Shown one piece after another: positions 49,802-58,478 of a stretch of DNA of 64,000 bases. Source of the stretch: Shewanella sp. OMA3-2 (GTDB lineage: Bacteria > Pseudomonadota > Gammaproteobacteria > Enterobacterales > Shewanellaceae); NCBI RefSeq assembly GCF_021513195.1, contig NZ_CP090974.1, positions 942,001-1,006,000 on the forward strand, written 5' to 3'. Position 1 is the stretch's first letter, and the number at the start of each line of letters is the position of its first letter. The notes under the pieces were generated by a model. That model searched no databases, had not been told where the DNA came from, and was given only the letters and a program-made list of their open reading frames with translations. Both the position numbers and the translations under genes were made by a program.

Positions 49802-52510
49802 ATGAAAACCAAGCCGAGTTTTACCGCCAACAAATTAACCCTCGCCATTATATCGGTACTTTCTGTTAGCTCATTTGCCGCACCGGTTTTAGCTCAAGAT
49901 GACACAGCTAATCTACCGCAAGCACAAAGCAATGAAGCGTCGACAAACAAGGCTGGAGAATCTTTTCCCATAGAACCGATTGAGGTAATTTCTGTTACTG
50001 GGCGCTTACGTACCTCTGCCTCGGCCGCGACAGAAGAGCGTCGCGAACAAATTGCTGTAGCCGATATTATGGGCTCAGAACAAATTTCTAGAACCGGTGA
50101 TGGTGATGCTGCAGCAGCGCTGCGCCGTGTGACCGGCTTAACTTTAAAAGATGGTAAATTTATTTATGTTCGTGGTTTAGGTGAGCGTTATTCAAGCACC
50201 TCACTAAACGGGGCAACTGTGCCATCACCTGATCCAACCCGCAATGTGGTGCCATTAGATATGTTTCCGGCATCAATTATTGAATCTTTATCAGTGCAAA
50301 AGTCAGCTTCGGCAGAAAAGCCTGCCGCATTTGGCGGTGGTCATGTTGATATCCGCACTAAAGCGATTCCAGCTAACTTCTTCTTCAAAGCTTCTGCTGG
50401 CGGACGTTTCAATACTAACGACAGTAATGACACCTATACCTACAATGGTGGCGGTGATGATTGGACCGGTAAAGATGACGACACCCGTGCCATGCCATCA
50501 AGTATTAATAACACCATTAATCAATATGGCGGCATTAGCCCAATCGACATCGTCAGTGGCTCAAACGGGGCAATAAATTACCCTGCTGCGCAAAAATTGA
50601 ATCGTGAGTTAGCCTTAGATATGTACCGCGACATGGCGGTAAAAACCGAAAGCTCCGACCCTGGTTTTAGAGGTGATATTGCTCTAGGTGATCGCTGGGA
50701 CTTTTCTGACGATATCGTTTTTGGGGCACTGGCGGCTTATTCATATAAACAGCAAGCTGAAAACTACACTAAATATGAAGTCGAGTTAGATGGCGACAGC
50801 GAGCAAACCCAAATTGAAAATCAAAAAGACGTTATGGGCACAGATTCAATTGTGCAAATGTCTACCATGGTTAATCTTGGGTTAGAAATTGGCTACAACC
50901 ATAAAATTGAAACCTTCACTACTTACTTGCGTGACACCTCTGATGACGTATCGGTAGGCATTGAAGAAACCATAGACACCTTAGGTGAGCCTAATGCATT
51001 ACAAGTGTATGAGATTGACTATGAAGAAAGATCGTTAATCAGTAACCAAATTAAAGGCCACCATTTTATTGAAGCATTAAATGATGCCGAATTTAACTGG
51101 ATGTTCTCTGACGCTAAGTCAGAACGTAATGCCCCTAACGAATTATCATACACTTATAACGTTATTTTAGATGAAGCCAATATTCCCGTTTCACGTAACT
51201 TGAATACCCAGGATGCACCAAAATACGTGTACTCAAACCTACAGGACGAAAGTCAAAACTACGGTTGGGACTTTGCCTACCTGGTGCAGTTTGATGATGC
51301 GTTAATGAAAGTGAAAGTGGGTTATCAATATTACGAACGCACTCGAGAAAGCTATGCAACACGTTTAGGATTAGATGTAGACTTAAGCCCGACAGATCCA
51401 AACGGCACTATTTTAGCGCAAGAATTTGATGATATTTTCTCTAATGACAATATCAATAATGACACCCTAGGGCTTGAGTTAAAAGATGCCTCAACCGACG
51501 CCGAAGACTATGTAGCTGCAGAGATAAATGATGCCGCCTTTATCAGTTTTGATGTCGACTTTGATGATGTATGGCGTGTTTATGCGGGCCTGCGATATGA
51601 AGATTTTCGCCGCGTGACCTTGCCAATCACCCCAGAGGGTGAAATATCTGACGAGGGTGGCCGCTACGACTTAAGCGATTATGCTATTGCTGAGGACGGT
51701 TGGTTTCCATCAATGTCACTCACCTGGAAGCAAACAGACACCACCCAATGGCGTTTAGGCGCAAGTAAAACCATAGTGCGCCCAGATTTACGTGAAGTGT
51801 CACCGGTACGATTCCAAGATCCAGTCACAGGTTTTGATTTCTTTGGTAATCCAGAGCTTAAAAGCTCAGACATGTATAACCTAGATTTACGCTGGGAATA
51901 CTATTCAGAAGCCGGTGATAACTACAGCTTAGGCGGGTTTTATAAAGATGTTGATGCGCCTATCGAGCCAATACAACGTATTTCAGAAGCCGGTCGTCAG
52001 CTTAAGTTTTATAACGCAGAGTCGGGTTATGTTTACGGTATTGAAGCTGAGTTTTTACAAACGCTAGATTTCATCAGCGAAGGCAGCATGTGGGAAGACT
52101 TCTTTGTTGCTGGTAACGTGACCTTAGGTGATTCAGAAATTAGTATCGCACCCAATGGTGAAATTGACCCAACTAACAAAACGCGGCGCATGACAGGGCA
52201 TTCAGCCTGGGTTGCTAACGTACAGTTAAGTTATGATTCATCAAACAGTTACCACAGTGCCACATTAGTTTATAACGTGTTTGGTGAGCGTATCGCCTAC
52301 GGTGGACGTGGTGGCCTAGATGATGTGTATGAAAAGCCGTTTCACAGCTTAGACTTTACTTATAGTTTTTTCCCCACCACCAGTTTGGCGATTAAACTAA
52401 AAGCGAAAAATCTATTGGGTGAAGTGACCGAGTATGATCAACAAGATATTCAAGTGTATGCCAAAGATCCCGGCACAGAATACACACTGCAGTTCAGTTA
52501 CGAGTATTAA
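49802..52510 (+). CDS. TonB-dependent outer-membrane receptor
   Basis: This 902-residue receptor has a signal peptide (cut after VLAQ, about residue 32), a TonB-box-like EPIEVISVTGR, a plug domain with RRVTGLTLKDGKFIYVRGLG and SLNGATVPSPDPTRNVVPLD, then a barrel of about 22 strands ending LQFSYEY with a C-terminal aromatic. The plug belongs to the class with GLGERYSSTSLNGA, seen in uncharacterised receptors rather than siderophore receptors. It lies 93 bases after the lipoprotein and is likely its transport partner. A hairpin terminator follows. Confidence 0.9.
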   Translation: MKTKPSFTANKLTLAIISVLSVSSFAAPVLAQDDTANLPQAQSNEASTNKAGESFPIEPIEVISVTGRLRTSASAATEERREQIAVADIMGSEQISRTGDGDAAAALRRVTGLTLKDGKFIYVRGLGERYSSTSLNGATVPSPDPTRNVVPLDMFPASIIESLSVQKSASAEKPAAFGGGHVDIRTKAIPANFFFKASAGGRFNTNDSNDTYTYNGGGDDWTGKDDDTRAMPSSINNTINQYGGISPIDIVSGSNGAINYPAAQKLNRELALDMYRDMAVKTESSDPGFRGDIALGDRWDFSDDIVFGALAAYSYKQQAENYTKYEVELDGDSEQTQIENQKDVMGTDSIVQMSTMVNLGLEIGYNHKIETFTTYLRDTSDDVSVGIEETIDTLGEPNALQVYEIDYEERSLISNQIKGHHFIEALNDAEFNWMFSDAKSERNAPNELSYTYNVILDEANIPVSRNLNTQDAPKYVYSNLQDESQNYGWDFAYLVQFDDALMKVKVGYQYYERTRESYATRLGLDVDLSPTDPNGTILAQEFDDIFSNDNINNDTLGLELKDASTDAEDYVAAEINDAAFISFDVDFDDVWRVYAGLRYEDFRRVTLPITPEGEISDEGGRYDLSDYAIAEDGWFPSMSLTWKQTDTTQWRLGASKTIVRPDLREVSPVRFQDPVTGFDFFGNPELKSSDMYNLDLRWEYYSEAGDNYSLGGFYKDVDAPIEPIQRISEAGRQLKFYNAESGYVYGIEAEFLQTLDFISEGSMWEDFFVAGNVTLGDSEISIAPNGEIDPTNKTRRMTGHSAWVANVQLSYDSSNSYHSATLVYNVFGERIAYGGRGGLDDVYEKPFHSLDFTYSFFPTTSLAIKLKAKNLLGEVTEYDQQDIQVYAKDPGTEYTLQFSYEY

Positions 52511-52595
52511 TACTCTTAGCCATTGCTTAGCGAGTCGTTTAGCGAATAGCTAAGTGCTAACGAAAAAGCATGAACGCAGTAACACCAAGTACTGA

Positions 52596-52634
52596 TTTTT
52601 AGCTGCTTTTACTCATCATTTCAGCAGCTAAAAA
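52596..52634. terminator. Hairpin after the TonB receptor
   Basis: A 12-base inverted repeat (52596-52607 with 52623-52634) around a 15-base loop is flanked by A/T runs. It precedes the stronger terminator at 52642 and may act with it. Confidence 0.55.
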
Positions 52635-52641
52635 TGTATAT

Positions 52642-52675
52642 GGCCACTTTCTTTGGAACGAGAAAGTGGCCTTTT
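52642..52675 (+). terminator. Terminator after the TonB receptor
   Basis: An 11-bp perfect stem (52642-52652 with 52661-52671) with an 8-base loop is followed by T-rich sequence. Confidence 0.9.
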
Positions 52676-52805
52676 TCTTTTTTGTGTTCTTTTTGTTTGA
52701 TAAGGGGCGATATAGTTGCATCAAAGGTATTTTTGCTGGATTATGCGTCGCTGCTGAGTGTTATTGCCAATATCTATTCCCCTAATCCTTGAGTGAATAA
52801 CCACT

Positions 52806-53759
52806 ATGTTTAACCGTGTTACATGTGTGCTGTATACCCTATTGGCGCTATCGACCAGTGCCTGCGCTATGCCTACGGGAGTCACCCAAAGCGGTAGCAT
52901 TACCGCACCATTAATTGATGAAGCCAGCGGCCTAGCAGTATCACGTTTAAATGATCAAATATTTTGGACCCATAACGACAGTGGCGACAGCGCAAGGTTA
53001 TTTGCAATAGACAATCGTGGTAATCAGTTGGTCACACTGAATATCAGCGGGGTAAGAAATACCGATTGGGAAGATATTGCCTCGTTTGTTTACCAGGGTG
53101 AGCCGTACTTATTGATAGCCGATATTGGTGATAACCAAGCGCAGCGATCGCAATATCAATTACATTTGATCAAAGAACCTGATTTAAGTCAGTTCAATGG
53201 GCAAAAAGAATTGTCAGTGAAACCGATTTGGAGCATGAGTTTTACTTACCCTGATGGCGCCCACGATAGCGAGGCTGTGGCGGTTGATGTCGCGGGGCAA
53301 AAAATATTATTACTGACTAAACGCGATACTGTACCCATATTATATGAGCTACCATTAATCAGCCCCGTATCAGAGCAGGGGCAAGTTAAGTCCGCGCTAA
53401 TCATTAACAAACAAGCCAAAAGATTAGGTGAAATTGCACCATTACCCACAGCGATACTTGATTATGCCAGTGTTTATACCTGGATTGGTTTTGCCGGAAA
53501 ACCCACCGCAATGGACATATCGGCAGATGGTTTATCCGCCGTGGTTTTAACCTATACCCATGCTTTTTATTATACCCAAACTCAGTCCGGTGATTGGTTA
53601 GCTTTGTTTTCCTCAACGCCAAAGCAGATAAATTTGCCCAGTATTATACAAGCTGAAGCGATAGGCTTTAGCCAAGATGGTCAAAGTGTTTATATCACTT
53701 CAGAGCGTTTGCCTGCACCATTGTATAAAGTGGATTTAAACGTTTATCGGGCTCAATAA
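52806..53759 (+). CDS. Exported beta-propeller protein, phytase/esterase-like fold
   Basis: This 317-residue protein has a signal peptide (about 1-21, ending SACA) and repeated beta-propeller blades with EASGLAVSRLNDQIFWTHND, DSARLFAIDNRGNQLVTL, TDWEDIASF, LLIADIGDNQAQR, HDSEAVAVD and EAIGFSQDGQSVYITSE. The HND-x-GD and DWED motifs are typical of secreted propellers related to phytase-esterase-like and SdiA-regulated families. Catalytic activity is not shown. It follows the receptor but after terminators, so it probably has its own promoter. Confidence 0.65.
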   Translation: MFNRVTCVLYTLLALSTSACAMPTGVTQSGSITAPLIDEASGLAVSRLNDQIFWTHNDSGDSARLFAIDNRGNQLVTLNISGVRNTDWEDIASFVYQGEPYLLIADIGDNQAQRSQYQLHLIKEPDLSQFNGQKELSVKPIWSMSFTYPDGAHDSEAVAVDVAGQKILLLTKRDTVPILYELPLISPVSEQGQVKSALIINKQAKRLGEIAPLPTAILDYASVYTWIGFAGKPTAMDISADGLSAVVLTYTHAFYYTQTQSGDWLALFSSTPKQINLPSIIQAEAIGFSQDGQSVYITSERLPAPLYKVDLNVYRAQ

Positions 53760-53767
53760 TAGCCTGC

Positions 53768-53814
53768 TATTTTTATGCTGAACCCTTGTAAGGGTTAGGC
53801 CCAGCATAAAAATA
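53768..53814. terminator. Long hairpin after the propeller gene
   Basis: A 13-bp outer stem (53768-53780 with 53802-53814) encloses a smaller inner hairpin (AACCCTTGTAAGGGTT). The AT-rich base of the stem gives T/A runs on both sides, consistent with a terminator for the propeller gene and possibly for the opposing yqj-like genes. Confidence 0.75.
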
Positions 53815-53861
53815 ATGGCTCGGTTTGCTTAGATTGAAGCATGGGCTGTACGTTTGAGTGT

Positions 53862-54116
53862 TTAACTGCGACTTTGCCTAAAATAATTAACACCTAGTGA
53901 TGCAATAGGGTAAAGGGATTTCATTTTTTTCCTATATTTGGCAAAAATTATCGTGGCTAAGGTGACGCCAATGGTTGTTCCAAAAGGGTGCTTCTGGGTT
54001 TGTTTTTTGACTGAATAAAGTAATAAGTTTAGCGATAACTCACACTGTCTAACAGAGTCTTTACCTTGCATACGTTGTAGCTTAATCGAATGATTTAGAT
54101 GCTTTAGAGATGACAT
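53862..54116 (-). CDS. YqjK-like small protein
   Basis: This 84-residue basic protein has one hydrophobic stretch (TTIGVTLATIIFAKY, about 46-60). Position after DUF883 and holin-like genes mirrors yqjD-yqjE-yqjK of E. coli, whose YqjK is also small and basic. Sequence similarity itself is weak. It overlaps the upstream gene by 35 bases. Confidence 0.5.
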   Translation of the reverse strand: MSSLKHLNHSIKLQRMQGKDSVRQCELSLNLLLYSVKKQTQKHPFGTTIGVTLATIIFAKYRKKMKSLYPIASLGVNYFRQSRS

Positions 54117-54564
54117 CTATGCCCTCCTTTAATTGAGAGATAGTGTCTTTAAAACCGAAAAAGCGTAGCAGGTACTTTTGCCAATAAATTAACCCGACTA
54201 AAACCGAACTCATTACCAGTAAAAAAGCACCGACGCCGATAAGCATATTTTGTGTGAGGCTATAGGAAACAATGCCTACACAGACACATAAACTGAAGAT
54301 AAAAAGTATCAGTAAGGGAATAAACAACAGCTGGCAAACAAAGAACTGTTTTGCCGCAGCAACATTGCGCAATACCTCAGTAAAGAAAAGTTGCACAGTA
54401 GCCTCAGACCACTTGCCAACCTCTTGGGTCATACTTGATATCTTATTAAATATATCCGCAATATCGTCAACATTGGTATTAATTTCTGGTGACTTTAATA
54501 AAGGTTCAGGCTGTGCACCGTCAGAGATTTTATCCTTACTCGACACTGTTTTTGTGTTTTCCAC
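54082..54564 (-). CDS. YqjE-like holin-superfamily membrane protein
   Basis: This 160-residue protein has a disordered N-terminus, a helical segment (TQEVGKWSEATVQLFFTEV) and two long membrane helices (LLFIPLLILFIFSLCVCVGI and MLIGVGAFLLVMSSVLVGLI), as in YqjE/phage-holin-superfamily III proteins. In E. coli these are induced in stationary phase with YqjD. It lies between the YqjD-like and YqjK-like genes. Confidence 0.75.
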   Translation of the reverse strand: MENTKTVSSKDKISDGAQPEPLLKSPEINTNVDDIADIFNKISSMTQEVGKWSEATVQLFFTEVLRNVAAAKQFFVCQLLFIPLLILFIFSLCVCVGIVSYSLTQNMLIGVGAFLLVMSSVLVGLIYWQKYLLRFFGFKDTISQLKEGIDVISKASKSFD

Positions 54565-54588
54565 AATAAAACCTCTCCGGTAGCGTGA

Positions 54589-54837
54589 TTACTTTAGAAT
54601 TTTAGAAATAGCCCAACCAGCTAAGAATGCACATCCTACGCTTAATAACGGATGTTCCTTTATCATATTTTCAGCTTGATGAGTTGCAGACTTAACTTTT
54701 TCAGTCCCTTCGCTTAGTGATTCTTTAGCTTGATCTTTTAAAGAATTAACCATCTCTGAAGTAGCCTCTTCAGCTAAATGGTAAGCCTCTTCAATTTTTT
54801 GTTGCGGTTCTGCCGTTTTTGCCTTTGTTGTAGCCAT
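54589..54837 (-). CDS. DUF883 (ElaB/YqjD-type) membrane-anchored protein
   Basis: From ATG 54837 with AAGGAG upstream this 82-residue protein has an amphipathic coiled-coil region (residues about 12-58) and a C-terminal membrane anchor with the signature EHPLLSVGCAFLAGWAISK. ElaB/YqjD proteins bind ribosomes and attach them to the inner membrane in stationary phase in E. coli. It is first in the three-gene minus-strand operon. Confidence 0.88.
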   Translation of the reverse strand: MATTKAKTAEPQQKIEEAYHLAEEATSEMVNSLKDQAKESLSEGTEKVKSATHQAENMIKEHPLLSVGCAFLAGWAISKILK

Positions 54838-55500
54838 TTTCAATCTCCTTGAATACAGAATCTATAGCGCTATTTCACGCTGAAAATAAGTAAGGGCAAT
54901 AAAACTGTCAAATAATCAGACTATTACTTAATAATGACACTATTACTTAAAGTACAGTGGGTCAATCGATACAATATTAATTTAAATATACACGGCTAAA
55001 TATTGATCATTCACTATTGGTATTGCCAAGGGCGTGCCATATTTCAATGTATGCAGTGTAAGTTGTTAGTAACTGATATATCTGGTTTTTATTTTAAAGC
55101 CTAATAAGGTAACAATAAAAGCTATAAACATGTTTGTAGTTTTTACAGATAATGCCCAGTAACAGTGTAAAAATTACCCAATTAGCTGAATCATAGTTTT
55201 GATGCGACTTACACACTCGTTTAGTCATTCATCCTATTATTGGTGTTCGTGGTACTGTTTTTACTTCATTGGCTGACGGGTTAACTAATGGCAATATTGC
55301 TACAACAGCTGGGTCTAAAAGTGTTGAAGTAAAAAGTAAGGTGCGAAATTTATGCTGGCAATAGGCTTATATACACCCAAAAGAGTCAGTAATTGATAAA
55401 ACCCATTCTATTAGATAATAGTAATTTGCAATCGACTGGGTAAAATAAACAATAAGTATTTTTAGGTAGAATCGAAATTATTATTTAGCAGGGATAGCGA
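54838..55500. other. Intergenic region with lipase remnant
   Basis: This AT-rich stretch separates the yqjD-like operon from the lipase array. Its only recognisable content is a short class 3 lipase fragment at 55230-55361. No promoter, hairpin or RNA gene was clear by eye. Confidence 0.6.
55230..55361 (+). pseudogene. Class 3 lipase remnant, internal fragment
   Basis: A 44-codon frame without a start encodes HPIIGVRGTVFTSLADGLTN and a little more before a stop. It matches the HHIIGVRG and HVVAFRGTDSLADALTD segments of the two lipase copies downstream. Neither the start nor the GHSLG active-site region is present, so it is a leftover of an older array member. Confidence 0.7.
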
Positions 55501-56132
55501 ATGAACAATCGTTTAAAGTGGCCTCGTCGTGTCATATTACTGGTTTTTTTAGCACTTGCTTACCCTATTCTAAGTCATGGAGTTGATATGTTTGGTTGGT
55601 TTAAAAAAAGGAAGTGTTTTTAAGCTCAGAAGTTAATGGCATTATTACTAAAAATGGTACCCCAGTGGCTAATTTAGAGGTGACGCGTTCATTAATATAT
55701 ATTGATGAAAAAGATCATCTTGATGTGGCTATTACCGATAGTAAGGGGCATTTCTATTTTCCTCAAAAAAGCATTCGTTCATCGATTCCCAATAGACTTT
55801 TCTCTGAAGATAGAGTGTCGCAACAGATTACCGTAGTTGACGATAATGAGCTGCTACCAATATGGTCTGCCAACCATATTGGTATTACTGAGGTTCCAGA
55901 ATTTTCTAAAAAGCTATCATCTATGGCTTGTGAATTAACTGATAAGCGAGTGACTTTTCAATTTAAAAATACGAATAATGAGCATCTTGATCATATGGCT
56001 TCAAGTATTTGCCGTTGGGATGAGGATTACACCCTGGTATTAATTTATGATGGTGATAAGCAATATATTGTTGAAGATGGTGATTTTAATAAACTAACGG
56101 ATCGTTTCACCGGCAAGGAAGTCGAATTATGA
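55501..56132 (+). CDS. Lipase-partner protein, transthyretin-like (DUF6795-type), frameshifted
   Basis: The gene begins at ATG 55501 (MNNRLKWPRRVILLVFLA, a membrane anchor) and stops after 40 codons at FKKRKCF. The second frame, open from 55614, carries the rest: LSSEVNGIITKNGTPVANLE and onward. Adding one A to the A7 tract at 55603-55609 joins them as FKKKEVFLSSEVNG, which aligns with the intact paralogue at 56465 (MFGFFKRHTVEMSPEVRG). The full product would be about 210 residues, anchored in the inner membrane with a periplasmic transthyretin/carboxypeptidase-regulatory-like domain. The tract could be a phase-variable switch or a sequencing error. It overlaps the truncated lipase by four bases. 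Confidence 0.75.
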
Positions 56133-56392
56133 GTAATACAATTTCACCTAGCACAGCAGCTAGTATAGCTTCAAGAGTATACGACACTAGGAAAAGCAAA
56201 AGTTTTCAGAGTGACTTTCATATTGATTTTATTAAAAATTTTGAAATAACCAATAGTCAAATTCAAGGCGTTAGTGGTGGCTTATTTAACCAACTATTAA
56301 ATCGCAGTACAGGCTTTGCATTAACGGCACAAGGGATCTCGCCACAATTTAAACAGCACCATATTATTGGTGTTCGTGGCGTTGTTGCCTAA
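56129..56392 (+). pseudogene. Class 3 lipase, truncated after 87 codons
   Basis: The frame aligns with the first 85 residues of the intact lipase at 57140: ISPSTAASIASRVYDTRK against ISPRVASDLALASYEIKG, VSGGLFNQLLNRSTGFALT against TSGGFFWRQETGFALIGQG, and HHIIGVRG against HVVAFRG. It ends exactly where an inverted repeat begins (56378), losing the nucleophile and the rest. Start overlaps the partner gene as ATGA. Confidence 0.85.
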
Positions 56393-56433
56393 ATAGGGAA
56401 CTTTGGAAAGTTTCCTATTTAGGCAACAACGCC
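56378..56433. repeat. 27-bp inverted repeat with 2-base loop at the lipase truncation point
   Basis: The arms 56378-56404 and 56407-56433 match at 26 of 27 bases, separated only by GG. Each outer end reads GGCGTTGTTGCCTAAATAGG, like the GGC-x-TTGTTGC-type termini of IS5-family (IS903-group) elements. It may be two transposon tips fused after loss of the interior. No target duplication is visible, and no T run follows, so a plain terminator is less likely. Confidence 0.7.
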
Positions 56434-56464
56434 TTAAGCATAACGTCAAAGGAGGGGGGTTATT

Positions 56465-57106
56465 ATGTTGAAGGATCAATCGTATCGAAAATTACTTTTT
56501 CCTATCAGCTTATTTATTCTGTGTTTTACCCTTATAGCTCTATTTATTTACTCTATGGAGAGTCAAGCCATGTTTGGTTTTTTTAAACGTCATACGGTAG
56601 AAATGTCCCCTGAAGTACGTGGTCGTATTACCGACGGTGGTAAACCTGTCGTGGGGATGCAAGTAGCGCGCAGCCTTTCGTATGAAGGATATGAAAAAGG
56701 TAAAGAACAACTAGAGCATACGTTTACTAATGAAAATGGTGAATTTACCTTTCAACCTATGATCGTTAAATCACGTATGCCTGGTGATATTTTTGGACAA
56801 AATATGCGAGTCATGCAAATTGTATATGTAGAGCGTGGCGATAAACTATATAGGCTATGGCTTGCTAGGAAAACTTGGGATCCAATAAAACCTATGTCTG
56901 AGTTCCTGTTGCAACTAAATGGTGATTTACAAAATAAAGAAGTACAGCATCAAATAGATACAACCCAATTTGGTGGTTTACCTGCACAAATAGTTAACTC
57001 TATTTGCCATTGGCAGGGCGAGCTTATTTCGACCTATTACAATAATGAGTTAATTTCATCATATGATGAAATTAACTCCGTTAACATTATTCCCACTTCT
57101 TTTTAA
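56465..57106 (+). CDS. Lipase-partner protein, transthyretin-like (DUF6795-type), intact
   Basis: This 213-residue protein has a strong AGGAGGGG ribosome site and an N-terminal membrane segment (LLFPISLFILCFTLIALFIY, about 10-29). It is followed by MFGFFKRHTVEMSPEVRGRI and a transthyretin-like beta-sandwich (GGKPVVGMQVARSL, HTFTNENGEFTFQ) and a conserved C-terminal SICHWQGELIS. The protein should face the periplasm. It is paired with the lipase 33 bases downstream. A role as immunity or chaperone for a secreted lipase effector is inference from the repeated pairing. Confidence 0.75.
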   Translation: MLKDQSYRKLLFPISLFILCFTLIALFIYSMESQAMFGFFKRHTVEMSPEVRGRITDGGKPVVGMQVARSLSYEGYEKGKEQLEHTFTNENGEFTFQPMIVKSRMPGDIFGQNMRVMQIVYVERGDKLYRLWLARKTWDPIKPMSEFLLQLNGDLQNKEVQHQIDTTQFGGLPAQIVNSICHWQGELISTYYNNELISSYDEINSVNIIPTSF

Positions 57107-57139
57107 ATTTATTTATATACCCAAATGTAAGGAAACATT

Positions 57140-58297
57140 ATGGCAGCAATATCACCACGTGTGGCGTCTGATCTCGCATTAGCATCATATGAGATAAAAG
57201 GCTCTTTAATCAAAGGGGCAACATTACAACTAAATGAAGAAACAAAAAGCAATTTTAAATTTAACTTATCTAAAAATGTTCATAAAGGTACCTCAGGTGG
57301 TTTTTTTTGGCGTCAAGAAACGGGGTTTGCTTTAATTGGTCAAGGGCATAGCAAACTGCACAAACAAGATCATGTTGTCGCTTTTCGAGGTACAGACTCT
57401 TTAGCGGATGCACTGACAGATATTACTTGTCATAGTACTAATAGCGATAATGGTCAGGCAGTACATACAGGGTTTCAGCGCAGTTTTGCCTCGTTAAGAC
57501 CTTCTCTTTATGACTACTTTAATCAACCCGAAGTCAGAAAGCAGCAAGGCATTGTGCATTGTGTGGGGCATAGTTTAGGTGGCGGTTTAGCCACATTGGC
57601 CGCAGATTGGATAAAAACAGAATTTAAGAAAACAGTTTATTTGTACACTTTTGGCGCGCCGCGCGTAGGTAAAAAAGACTTTGTCATACACCACAGTGCT
57701 TGTGTTGATAAAATATTTAGATGTGTACACGGAGCCGATCCCGTACCTAAAGTACCGCTGTGGCCATTTTATCATGCGCCATTAAATGGTAATGAATATG
57801 TATTATCACGCGCTCAAGGTATCGACACTTCAGCTCATTCAATGATAAAAGGACCTGCCTATATCAAAACGGCGAACCATAGTAGTTGGGAAGGCTTATA
57901 CCGCCAATCTGCTACATCGGTTAGCCAACGGGTAAGACTTAATTATAATAATCGTTTGCATACTACATACTCTACTCATTGGGCTGATAAAATAGCAGCA
58001 GCGATAATGACGGTAATGATAGACGGTGGCGCTACCGGTGTTATTGCCAGCCTACAAGTTGCTGGTACCAATATTGGCACTGTTTACGATGTTATGGCAC
58101 GTACTCTCGCGGATATTGCAAAAATAAAAACAGAGCAAACAGAGCCATTAAGAGGGTTGCTGGCGTGCATGTTAGCTTTTGCAGGCAAGGGTGTCAGTAT
58201 ACCTATTGAGTTCACCGAAAAATTTATTCGATGGGTGTTTAGTGTTACTATCGGCCGTTTACAAAAAGCAGCAAGACAAGCAATCAAGCAGAATTAA
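57140..58297 (+). CDS. Class 3 lipase family protein, possible secreted effector
   Basis: This 385-residue alpha/beta hydrolase of the lipase class 3 family has the oxyanion-side AFRGTDSLADALTDI, the nucleophile VGHSLGGGLATLA (Ser about 144), the acid in HGADPVPKVPLWPFYH (Asp about 199) and a candidate His near TANHSSW. There is no signal peptide. The last 110 residues hold hydrophobic or amphipathic helices (AAIMTVMIDGGATGVIASLQ). Lipases of this type without a leader are often type VI secretion effectors; no VgrG or PAAR gene is in the window, so that is a hypothesis. Confidence 0.85.
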   Translation: MAAISPRVASDLALASYEIKGSLIKGATLQLNEETKSNFKFNLSKNVHKGTSGGFFWRQETGFALIGQGHSKLHKQDHVVAFRGTDSLADALTDITCHSTNSDNGQAVHTGFQRSFASLRPSLYDYFNQPEVRKQQGIVHCVGHSLGGGLATLAADWIKTEFKKTVYLYTFGAPRVGKKDFVIHHSACVDKIFRCVHGADPVPKVPLWPFYHAPLNGNEYVLSRAQGIDTSAHSMIKGPAYIKTANHSSWEGLYRQSATSVSQRVRLNYNNRLHTTYSTHWADKIAAAIMTVMIDGGATGVIASLQVAGTNIGTVYDVMARTLADIAKIKTEQTEPLRGLLACMLAFAGKGVSIPIEFTEKFIRWVFSVTIGRLQKAARQAIKQN

Positions 58298-58373
58298 CTG
58301 GAAACCTATCAAATAAGGTTATCAAGGACATGGGCACAAAACCTCTTTTAGGTCATATATTAGGAAATTACCA

Positions 58374-58478
58374 TGCCACCCATTGTTAATTTTTGACTAA
58401 GTTTTTAATTTCTGCAGATTAAGATAATGTCACAAAGGTGAATCATGATGATTTGCGAGACGACCGTCCGCCCCATGG
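58374..58478. repeat. 105-bp direct repeat, copy A
   Basis: The block from TGCCACCCATTG to GCCCCATGG recurs at 58721-58824 with a few changes (about 90 percent identical by eye). It ends in a GC-rich palindrome. Confidence 0.85.
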
